A DNA stretch of 64,000 nucleotides from Azadirachta indica (taxonomy: Eukaryota > Streptophyta > Magnoliopsida > Sapindales > Meliaceae). Positions 1 through 14,129 of this stretch are shown piece after piece. Both the position numbers and the translations under genes were made by a program. The stretch spans positions 14,414,087 to 14,478,086 of the forward strand of contig CM040447.1 of the NCBI GenBank assembly GCA_022749755.1. Reading direction: 5' to 3'. The notes below the pieces were generated by a model, which saw only the letters and a list, made by a program, of their open reading frames with translations, had not been told where the DNA came from and did no database searches. How positions within the stretch are numbered: the stretch's first letter is position 1; every line of letters starts with the position of its first letter.

Positions 1-3000
1 GTACACATAAATAAACTAACACATAACATGATAAAAGTAGGTATTGAAAACATTTTTTAATAAAAAATAAATTATTAAGGGCATTTGAGTAAATTTGACA
101 TTAAGAGTTAGTTGACTAACACTTTAAGGGAGGTATATGATACAATCTCCATTCTTTCTCTTCAAGTGATATAAAGCCAAACTTTAAGGGAGGAATGTGA
201 TAATATCTCTTGCAATTTACTTAGTACTCTCTTAATTTATTTAAAGCCAGTCTTGATCGCCATTTGTTAGATGTTTGAATGTTATTAGTCTTTACACCCT
301 CACTAATTTATGACAGTTGGGTCCTGCAAAATTTGATACAAATAAATTAGATAGCTTCTGCATAGTATATGCTGTATGATTTTAAACGGAGTATTATATA
401 ACTAGAGTATAAATACTTCCAGTTCATTGTGATAAAATTTGTGAGCTGTTCATGATGCATATTAATAGTGCATGGTACTTCTTTTGGCGAACAAAAAGGT
501 GAACTTGTTGCTGTAGAAAGTACCTTTAAGAAACATGTTGTCTGCATGTAAGTGCAGTTTCGCCTAAGGGAAAGAGAATCATTGTTTTGTGAAAGCTATA
601 ACTGAATAATTTATGTTACAACAAAAGAGTCTATCGGCTAGCCTTGTTGATGATTTTATGCCTGTTTGTAATTGAACTTTTGTTTAATTAAAAGGCATAA
701 CATGTAAAGGAGTGTTTGGTAAACACTCCCTTACATTAATGTTGTATCATATGCATGGAAGTTACTGATTTGATAAGATAATGGTCGTAGATTATCACCA
801 GAGTCTCAAACATACATTTTATGTTATTTATGGGGAAAAAAGAAAAAAAGAAAAAAGTCATAGTGGGTTATTGTTTAACTTTGTTTCCGCATTCAATGTT
901 TCTTCCCTTAAAGTTACGAATTTAACTTTAGTTACTAGTGTTATACATCAAACCTTTTCCATTAAGCACTTGTAGGCCTAGGTGGCTGTGGATCTTATCT
1001 ATTGCGTGCTCTATTCCTCTTTTCCTTTCTTCTATATCTCGTTTCAGATGGTGATAGATGGCATGTACAAAAGCATGAAAACACTTCTTTAAGATCAACT
1101 CACCATATTTTTCTAATATTTTTAGGACGTTGTTCCGCCTATAAAGTACTAATACGTGACACTTACTGCAAAAAGCCAAAATTCTCGGCCAATTAACACT
1201 TGGCCACTAAGCCTAAAAATTATAGATTAATGTCGAAATGCTTTAGGTTATATTAGCTTAATGCTATTATGGAAACCTTTGATTGATATGGCTGGTTGTT
1301 GATTCAGCATAATTCCAACTGATACCGATATTGCTTCCCTTCATCCCCATTAATCGTCATTCATCTGATTCATGAATCTCAGCCGCATATAGTTGAATGG
1401 GGACCGCCAGTTTTGATTCGATAGCAGCCGAAAGAAAAAGGTTCGAACCCCAGTTGGGTTTTACATCCTCACCCGCTAGCGAAAAAGTTAGGTTCATTAT
1501 ACTATATGCTCGTAGTTTCACTTTAGGCGTTCCTCTTTGCATGCTTAGAGAGGTTATGTTTTGGGAACACCGAAGCGAAAAGGGAGGCTTTACAATATTA
1601 TTATATTTTTGTTTAGCACTCAACTAGAGAAAAAGGGCCCAAAACCCAAAAATCTTAAGTCCTTATGTTGGCTGTAAACCTCAACTCTCCTTTTGACTTT
1701 TAGCTCTATTAACTTTTGTAGGGCTATGTGGCCTTGATTATGTGATACACACACATGGCTCCATGTTAAACCCTTTTGTGTTTCTCCAAAGGGGTCTTAA
1801 GTTTGATTATTGGTGCATCCAATGAATGCTATTGGTTCGGGTGTGCATGATAATTTTGAAACCTTTTTGTTCAATTTTCTTCTTTGTGGGTTTTCTTCGA
1901 CATGCCATGATTGAATACTAAACCGAATAATTACATTAACAGAAAATCACCCAACCACTATTGCGTCTTGTGGTAACGGTGCGTTATTGCTTATGTCACC
2001 TTGATATAGCATCGAAATCCTCTTTGTCTGGTCTGGTGTTGCACACGGGTGGAAGGCAAAATATTAAGGCAATAATGATCAAGACCGATTCTAATTGTTA
2101 TCATAATTCTATAAAAATTTGGATGGAATTTACAATTCTTGATCACTGTGAATTTTTCATTTATTAAACAATTACTATTCAGAGTTTAAGTCTAAATTCG
2201 AATAAAACACTCCACATTCAAATACTAGCCGACAAGGCGTGAAGTTCTTTAATAAACTCATGGATTGAAATGAAATGCCCAATAACTCAATTGTTATTGA
2301 TTGCAAAGACTTGAAAAACCAAAAGAATAATTAATAAAGCAATTATTATTGTTATTATTATAAATAACTACTTTTCACATCTTAGAAGCTTGATGCGTTG
2401 CAATTAGTAAATAAATTTGAAGACTGGAGTTGTGTATTAAGCCTCTCCATTGGAGCAACAATCTTTCAAATTGCTTTGCTTTGCTATGTCCACAACTACC
2501 ATTTTCTTGGACACTAATAAAACATCATGATTCATAGTCCAGAAACGGCCTTAAAACTCCAACTGGCTTTTGCTATAAAATTTGAGAAAGAACATTTTGG
2601 AACAAAACTGGTCAAAGATTATAAGTTGGAAAGCAGAGCCAAATGCAAATGCAAAAGCAAAAGCTTGAAAATTCATTGAGCATGGTGATGGTGAGGCCAC
2701 GTTTTTTGGGCCATACCCGCGCGTGAGCAATGATTGAATTTTGAGGTCCCTCAGTTTTCTTTTCACAATCATGATCGCAGTGCAGGGTGGGAATTGGGCC
2801 ACCCCCAATTTATCTTATTATTATTACTACTAAAGTGAGAGAATTTTCATATGAACATTTTTCAAACAAAAATTAAGTTAGTCAAAGAAGAAGTTCTTCT
2901 TTTTTATTCTTTCTTTCTTTTAATGATTTTGACTCTCCAAAATACAAAAACATTTTGAATATTCCAAAAATATAAGTGATTAAATTCTTGATTCTGTTAT

Positions 3001-5383
3001 GAAAAGATTCGTGAAATCAATTTGCAATTCAGAATTTGCCAGAATTAACTTGGACCAGTATTAATGTTAATGAGTAAAGACTGATAGAGATGGATTATAA
3101 ATTAGATTGGTACTCATATTTCTTGGAAGTTTCTGCCAATTTAGTCATAATAATACAGCAAAGCGAGACTTAAATCTCAATAATAATGGAGCCAAAAACT
3201 TGCTATCTCCTTTTGAAAGCGATTTTGGCAGGATATGGGGCTGCCCTTAAGAGTCAAGATCATTGCCGGCAGGAAATTAAAGGAATTGGAGCTTTAGTTC
3301 ATTAGAAAGACTAATTGGCAGTAGAAAATGTCCCTCTCTCTCTGTGACTTCTCTTTTAGAAAATTCTCATCCATGCACACCATTAACTATAAATTATATA
3401 TGTGTAATCAATATTCAAAGACAGTCAAAATCCATATATACAAATATATACACTAATAAAATTATCAAATTCGTTAAACAACAATTCATGCTCGAATTTA
3501 TTATGAATCATTGCAAGTTTAGGAAAAATAAATAAAATAGGGTCAATGGAAGAGAGACGAGAAGCGGTTGGTCCATTTTGAAGTATCAGCATTATTATTT
3601 TTATTCGTCCAATCCATCCAGTCTGTCGTCACCGAATGCGTATTTGTCATCTCATACAATATAAGAGGGATGAATGACGCCCTCCCCTTTGTTGGAATTC
3701 ACAAGATTAAAATAACAATAACCGTTCGGAAGCAGATCCTATTCTTACACGTGTCTGAAGGTGGTGCTGCTTTGTCCGTACCCTCCCCTGAATTAAATGA
3801 ATAAAATTTTTGCTAGTTGCTACATTGCTCGTGCTTTGCTTCTCAATCAAAATTTTAGGTTTGTAATATAATTTTTTTCGTTAATGTATATATTTCAACA
3901 TCTATATTTTAATTTAAATAAAATCTACGATGACATATCAAAGATGGAATTGTTATGTTTATAAAATAGTGATATAATTGACTAATTTATTAAACAAAAT
4001 TTTTTCTCTTAATTTTTCTTAATTAATTATTGATAGCAGCAGAAGGAGTCAATATTTTGATGAATCTTATGATGTAAATTTTGAATATTTGCCCCTAATA
4101 AATTAATTATTTATATATTTAATAAAAACCCAAAAACTTTTCGTGTGGGTGAAGATCTTTGACATAATCTTTAATTCTGGGCGTTTCTGTGCAAAATTCC
4201 GAAATCTAATGAAATCGGGTTGTAAAGCGAAGAACCGCCCACTAAGCCCTACCCTAAAATTAAATTAAATAATGAAGTACAGTTGTTCGGTGAGCATTAA
4301 ATTGGACCATAAGTCTTGTCGCCCACACGTGTAAACTACCCATTAATAATCAGTATATATATATATATATATATATTTTATTAGTATCATCGTCGTCGTC
4401 ATCTTATGCTATCATCTTATGTTGGTCACCCGCACGAGTGTTTAGGTATTAGGCTAACTACTAATCTCATATTGGTTGTTACTACTTATAATTCCTTTAT
4501 AATTTTAATTATACCTATTATGACACGTGTCCTTCTTTACTGCACTTTTGATATAGTAATTAAATTTAAAGCAGTCAAAACTCTATTTTTTTTTTCTTAA
4601 ACCACTTAGATCTACTAACTACAAGAAAGTCTGTGATATTTTAATACAGCACGTTATCTACATAAAATGTATAAATCATCTTTTTTTAAGAGATATAAAT
4701 TATTAATAATAGTAAAAGAATATATATACGTGCGATATAATTTTTTAATTAGAATTTATTAAAGTAAAATTTTTGAACTTTCATTATAAATTTATTGACT
4801 CTTTACTTGTTACGGAATAATTTTCAATGAAAATGTAGTAATTATTTTAATATATAATTTTTTTTAAATTATAAAAAATAACAAAAAATTTTTGAAATAA
4901 AATAAAAATTATTTTAGATAATTTATTTTTTAATTTAAAATTTTAATAAAAATTTAAAATATGAGCTCTTTTTTCTATTAAAGAAAAACTAATTTTTTTA
5001 TTTTTAAAAATTCTCTTTCGAGGATAATCAAATCAAACACAAAAAATTAAAAAAGAAACAATATTTAAAAAAAATCTTTTTGACTAAATTTAAAAGCCAT
5101 AGCAAACAAGTTGCATCATAACACTGATCAATAATTATATTACAATATAAATATTTTGAATTTTTTTATTAAGCAACCTTTTGAATTTGTGTAGACTAAT
5201 GTGAAGATCAAAATTTGAATATTTGAAAATATAATAATTTTTTTTAAAAAAAATATATTTGATAATATCATTATAACTTACTATAGGCAACTGATCAAAT
5301 ACAATTAACTTTATATTTTAGGTTAGGCGTTGCATTATTTTCATAAAATATCATTAAGTTTCGATGATTTTAAAAGACAACTC

Positions 5384-5384
<1 letters not shown>
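1..5384. other. AT-rich intergenic DNA, no supported gene
   Basis: No open frame here shows domain structure or a believable exon chain; the short ORFs have low-complexity or random-looking composition. Visible items are a 30-bp imperfect direct repeat at 121-150 and 181-210 (both beginning ACTTTAAGGGAGG), a (TA)n run at about 4352-4376, and a stretch at about 4740-5000 that resembles the one at about 9690-9990. A short sequence at 1440-1451 matches the RNA polymerase III B box by chance. Confidence 0.6.

Positions 5385-5467
<83 letters not shown>
5385..5467. repeat. (AAT)n microsatellite
   Basis: About 27 uninterrupted ATA/AAT repeats over 83 bp. The long poly-leucine frame seen on the minus strand here is only this microsatellite read as codons. 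It lies 48 bp before a perfect hairpin. Confidence 0.95.
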
Positions 5468-5468
<1 letters not shown>

Positions 5469-5515
5469 TTGTTTCGTGAAGTTTGCTAGTGATTTGAAGA
5501 ATAATAATATTTAGG

Positions 5516-5593
5516 ACATGAAATTGCAATAAAGAAATGCCGAATTTCATAAAATATTTGAAAATTCGGCATTTCTTTATTGCAATTTCATGT
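5516..5593. repeat. Perfect 32-bp inverted repeat (hairpin)
   Basis: Positions 5516-5547 and 5562-5593 are exact reverse complements (arm begins ACATGAAATTGCAATAAAG), separated by a 14-nt loop. No mismatch is seen in 32 pairs. Such arms can come from a small foldback MITE or a young MIRNA-like locus. No flanking target duplication or promoter is evident, so the function is open. Confidence 0.85.
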
Positions 5594-6612
5594 GGTACCA
5601 ATACCATAATATTTGTACGCAAAACAAAAGCATAAGCATGTGGATTTGGTGAATCTTGAAACGATAAGTTGGCAGATGAGCATTCACGTGAAGGGCAATA
5701 ATGGACGCACGTGGATTGGAATGAAAAGGATGACCCATTAAGTCAGAATGAACTCCCTGTGCCTCTCAATAACGATTTTTTTTTTAATTTTTAATTTTTA
5801 ATTTTTAATATCTAGTTTAGGTAATGCGTTATGTTATTGTTACTCTTGAAATAAGGCTAATATGATTCATATGAACCAACGCCTATCACCAGTATATAGG
5901 TTTTCAACATTTTTTAGCTTAAAAAGATGTAAAAACAAGTTTCCATGGTTACATTTCCTATCATTATCTTTCTAATTATTCATTAAAAATAACCTTATCG
6001 TGTCCATTCTTCCTAGTTCTTTCCCTCTTTAATAAACTTTCTTTCTTTCTTTCTTTCTTTACCCTAATTACTCTATTAAGCTAAATTTCATTTTTCTTCT
6101 TTTCAAATTTAAATCTTATTTAATATTAAAATATTTTAATTTTGAAATTACATAATTGTTCTAAGATTAAATATTAAATATTAACAAAAAATAAGTGTGC
6201 TTAAAAAAAATTAGTGTTATCTAATATTATTTTATCTTTATTTATAAAATACAGTCAAAACACTGTAGTCTTGAACCAACATATAATTTAATATATATCA
6301 TCAAATATTATACACACATTAATATTTTAAACTTTTTATTGATTAGAATTAGACAAAACTTTAAACAAAAATTTTAAATTGAAGTTATGTTGGTAATAAA
6401 AAGGTACTGATAGCATGGAAAAAAATTGAATATAAGGACTTGCATGAATGATTTTGTTTTGTTGACTGAAACATATGAAGAACAACGACCTGATTAAATA
6501 GGAAATTGAAATTAGCTCCCAAGTGGACAGAATAGTTGGTGGCTGTCATATTTGGAGAGTGAATCCGCCAGCAGGTGGTGGGGCCACTGTACGTGCAGCA
6601 GTATTAAAGTTT

Positions 6613-7629
6613 GGGATAATTACATGTATACCCCCATTTTATTGCTTAAATGATATTTATATCATATTTCAAAAATAATTATTAAATACATCCCTTCTGT
6701 TTACGTGTCAATTAAAATTAATTATTTACTCAATAATGTTCACTGGTTCAATAACAAAAATATCCCTCTAACCTTTAGTTTACCAATATAACAACATAAA
6801 TACTCTTTTGTAATTTCTACTCAATTTTTTTAGTTAAATAAGTTAGTTATATAAAGATAATTTAATTTTAATTAGAAAAGTACAAATTTAATTTATTTTG
6901 AATTTATTTTTATTTTTTATTTTAAGGTTTCAATCTTTGTTTTTTATTTTTTTATTGAAAATTTTTATCATTTTTTTAATTTTTGGTTTTAAAGTTTTCG
7001 TCTTTTTTTTTTAATTTTTACTTTTCATCCTAATCAATAATTGAAACTCACTAAGTAACAAAAAAATAATCAAACAATACAAAAATAATTAAAAATAATG
7101 ATATTTTATAATTAAGGTAAAATTTTTCAACATATATTTAGTTTTTTAACAAACATCATTATTTTTAATTAATTTTTATATTGTTTGACTATTTTTTTCT
7201 TACCACTTAGTGAATTTTTTATTATTATTTGCTAATATACGAGTATTGTTTCAATTATAGATTAGGGTAAAAAATTGAATAAAAAAGTAGAAACTTAAAA
7301 ATCAAAAATAAAAAAAGGTGAAAACTTTAAAATAAAAAGCAAAAAAGAAATAAAAATAAATTAAATTTTTATTTATTAATTAAAATTAAATCATCTTCAG
7401 ATAACTAATGTATTTAATTAAAAAAGTTATCTAAAAAATTATAAAATAATAGTATTTACGTCATTATATTGGTTAAATAAAGGTTAGAAAAATGTTTTTG
7501 TTATTAAATTAGTCAACAATTAATTTTAATAGAAAACTTAATAAAATAAATGTATTTGACAATTACTTTTAAAATAAAAATATAAATATTATTTAAACAA
7601 TAAAGTGGGAGTCAACCTATCATTTACCC
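6613..7629. mobile_element. Mutator-type foldback MITE, 1017 bp
   Basis: The sequence folds on itself almost end to end: the left half (6613 to about 7110) is the approximate reverse complement of the right half (about 7120 to 7629). The termini are GGGATAATTACATG and, read from the other end, GGGTAAATGATAGG. It is flanked by TTAAAGTTT (6604-6612) and TTACAGTTT (7630-7638), a 9-bp direct duplication with one mismatch. Nine-bp target duplications with long terminal inverted repeats are characteristic of Mutator-like elements. No transposase ORF is present, so it is non-autonomous. Arm identity looks roughly 75-80% by eye, so it is not recent. Confidence 0.8.
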
Positions 7630-7909
7630 TTACAGTTTCCATTTGAGTTCTTGAGTAATTAGTAAGCCCACATAAAAGCTCGAACTTAATTCACTCTTCT
7701 TATTCCTGTTCCTTTAATTCAACAGCTCGATCGGGTTGCTCGAAAACCAGAGACCGGGTAATTGGCCTGCCATCTCTCAAATCAAAATTAATTATTTTTT
7801 AATAATGCCATGCTATCTATAATTTTAAGTCTTTAAACTGGTTAATTGAGCTGTACGTGATTTTGATGCTCTCAAAATTGAAAATATATTTCCATATTTT
7901 TATTATTTC

Positions 7910-7910
<1 letters not shown>

Positions 7911-7946
<36 letters not shown>

Positions 7947-7947
7947 T
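7911..7947. repeat. (TA)n(CA)n microsatellite
   Basis: A run of TA dinucleotides passes directly into CA dinucleotides. The minus-strand Tyr-Ile/Val-Cys frame over it is an artefact of the repeat. Confidence 0.9.
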
Positions 7948-10060
7948 AAATGAAGCCATGCCTTATCTTTCTAAATTTGATATGGTATTTGTCGAATAGT
8001 GGGGCCTTTTTGAATTTAATTGATATACATGCCTTAGATTTCTCCATGATTAGAACAACTCAAATGAGAATGTTGATCAATAATGGTAGCTAATGGTCTC
8101 AATCATTAATCAATTAGGTGAAATAATTTGATGTGTCGTCATAAAAAAAGGTATTGTGTTACATTTATAATATCAATTTTACAAAATATGCGTATGTCTC
8201 TTTAATTTTGTCGCCAATAAAATATAGTCTATGACGCTGAATCGAGTTCACATAATATATAATTAACCTTATCTGATACAAAGTTAATAAATAAATAAAT
8301 AAATAAATAAAATCCCCGTGCCCAGAATTTATAAGTTATATTCAGCAACAAGTAAGTGATGCTTTTTATCTCATTCGCAACCTACCAGATCTCTTTGTTA
8401 GCCACAATCTTTGGTTAGTTACTGTAGGACCCCAATTCACAATCTTCAGTTTATGAAATATAATAATTGAAGATGATAGTGATACAAGGCGCCCACTCGT
8501 CGTTGGACAGTAATTAATTAAAGGAATTTCTACAAATTGAAATGAGGTGTTGTCTATTTTTCATTCAGAACTGTATTAAGAATAGAATTACTAATTACAA
8601 ATATATATACTCCAATTATTATACTTCTAAAATTAAAATAAAAGACATAATAGTTGCAAACAGTTTTTTAATATGGGTAACCAACTTTTACGAAGTCAAA
8701 GTAATTAGATGTGCTTGGACTGGCAGAAGAGAACACTAGACGACAGTGTAGTGTTGAAAATGGATAATGATTAATGAGGTGCGTGCGTGAGAGCAGTAGT
8801 GCGAACTGCGAAGAGAGAGTCTCCTGCTAGTGAAGGAAATGAAACGAAATACCATTCAAAGTGGGAAGCCCCACTGTTGTGTTGACTGACTGGGCGGAGG
8901 CAGAGGCAGAGGCAGAGGCGCAGGCAGGGAGACTTTGAGAGAGTGTGAATGTGGGGTAATAGTGAACCCCTCCGGTTCGATCAGTAGCGTCTCTTCCAGT
9001 TTCAGTCCAGTCGGCTCATTGTCCTTTCATGCCTGTTTTTAAGCAATAATAACACTGTTTTTTTGACTTTGACTACTGCTGTTTTGTGGGCCTTCTCTGA
9101 CCCTCTAAAATCTTTTCTTTTCGTTCGTATAGATTGATTGATGGATCAATATATAGACACGAGAGGTCACCCTCGTAATTTCATGAAACGCAGTGGAAAC
9201 GCATAACCAACGAGGACCATCCTAAGTACCTGGTGTTTATTAAAGATATTTTGGCCAATATAGCTCCATGTTATGCTACTAGTTGTTACCAACACATAGC
9301 CTTTATTGCAAGGTTTTGTTCATTTCTACATAAATAGGAAGAGTGTGTGAGAGAAAACATTTTACTCCCCGATGTTGTTTAAAATAATTATTTTGATTAT
9401 AAATGACATCGTTACATGATGTCGCTCCAGTGTATATATTGAAGTTAAAAGCATTTATATTGGCTGTCTGTTATTTAAGAAAAAGGAAGAAGAAAAAAAA
9501 TGTTGCAGCAAGTGTGACAGAAACAGGGTGACTGAAGAGATCTGCTCACTAGCTGTTGCTAATATAATTTAATGAAAAGCATTCGTGGTTTGAAAGCTTT
9601 ATTAACCAAGGTTAGCATTCGGAAGTGTTGAGTCATTAAATAACGTTTTTTTGAAGTAAATCTTTTTTTTGTAAAGTGTTTAAAATTTTTTTATTAATTA
9701 TCATAAATAATTTATAAAAAAAATTTGAATAATTATTTTAATAAATAAATTTTTAATTTTTTAATTATAAAAATAACATAAAAATTTTAAATAAAATAAA
9801 AATATTTTATATAATTTCACTTTTTAAAAAGGATAAAAAAAAATTTATTATCAAAAGTTAAAATTTTCAATACTGAAACAAAATAATTTTTTTTTTTAAT
9901 TTTTAAAAAATTTTATTCAGTGTCAATTAAATTAAATGAAATAAAAAAATATAAAAAAAATTTTTATCAATAAAAAAGCCAAAATCAACCGGTCTCTAAA
10001 TCCAATTTCATTACTATTTTCCGCTCTTTTCGCTTAAAGACAGCAAAAGGCAGCATTATT
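7948..10060. other. DWF4 upstream region
   Basis: No coding sequence is supported. A less AT-rich patch lies at about 8760-9000 and includes tandem GGCAGA units (about 8895-8920). A CGTGCG motif at 8782-8787 matches the brassinosteroid response element bound by BZR1. AT-rich DNA at about 9660-9990 resembles the stretch at 4740-5000. Confidence 0.5.
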
Positions 10061-10068
10061 ATTATTAG

Positions 10069-10076
10069 TATATATA
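10069..10076 (+). promoter_or_regulatory. Probable TATA box of DWF4
   Basis: TATATATA lies 233 bp before the DWF4 start codon and is followed by a GA-rich leader (about 10200-10300). It is the best-placed TATA element, which would give a 5' UTR near 200 nt. Inferred from position only. Confidence 0.5.
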
Positions 10077-10242
10077 GGAAAAGCAAGGCTATTGGCTTCA
10101 AAACGCATTTTATTTTGGTTTGGTTTGGTTTCATCAAAGCCACCTGCAAAAGCAGACTTTTAAAACTCTCACAAAAGGGACCTCCTTTTCACTACACGAA
10201 AGAGTAGAGAAAAGTAGATATCTGGTTTTATTTCTGCTTTGA

Positions 10243-13733
<3,491 letters not shown>

Positions 13734-13827
13734 GTAATTAATATCAAACAGAAATGCATATATGCTGCATGAAATCAACCTAATTAACATACTTTTCTCT
13801 CTCAATTTCAGCCTCTCTCAGTTCGCG

Positions 13828-13858
13828 TGGGATATATATATATATATATATATATATA
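13828..13858. repeat. (TA)n microsatellite after DWF4
   Basis: TA repeat about 95 bp past the DWF4 stop codon, probably in or just after the 3' UTR. Confidence 0.85.
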
Positions 13859-13872
13859 CATGGGGATAAATT

Positions 13873-14061
13873 GAAAGTCTCATATTTTTACATAAATATT
13901 TATATTCATTTATAAGTCAAAAATCTTAAATTAAATCTCAATCGTTGAAAGTATATAAATCTGACAATTTATAATATGTTAAATTTAATTTTAATCGTTA
14001 AAGTGTATAGATTTAATATTTTATAAATAATGTAAATATATATGTAAAATATAAGACTGTC
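13873..14061. mobile_element. MITE-like inverted-repeat element
   Basis: The left arm (about 13873-13915, GAAAGTCTCATATTTTTACA...) is the approximate reverse complement of the right arm (about 14021-14061). Outer pairing is strong with a few mismatches. The middle holds two related segments around TCAATCGTTGAAAG and TTAATCGTTAAAG. No clear target-site duplication is seen. It resembles small non-autonomous DNA transposons common in plant gene flanks. Confidence 0.6.
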
Positions 14062-14071
14062 GGTCTATCTA

Positions 14072-14075
<4 letters not shown>

Positions 14076-14128
<53 letters not shown>
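14076..14128. repeat. (CT)n(AT)n microsatellite
   Basis: CT dinucleotides followed immediately by AT dinucleotides. Confidence 0.9.
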
Positions 14129-14129
14129 G

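Noticed and set aside
1440..1451. GGTTCGAACCCC, B-box match
   Set aside because: Flanks do not pair as a T arm, and no acceptor or D arm could be found.
5383..5622. Minus-strand 79-aa ORF ending in poly-leucine
   Set aside because: Its C-terminal half is the (AAT)n microsatellite and the rest is the hairpin; no domain.
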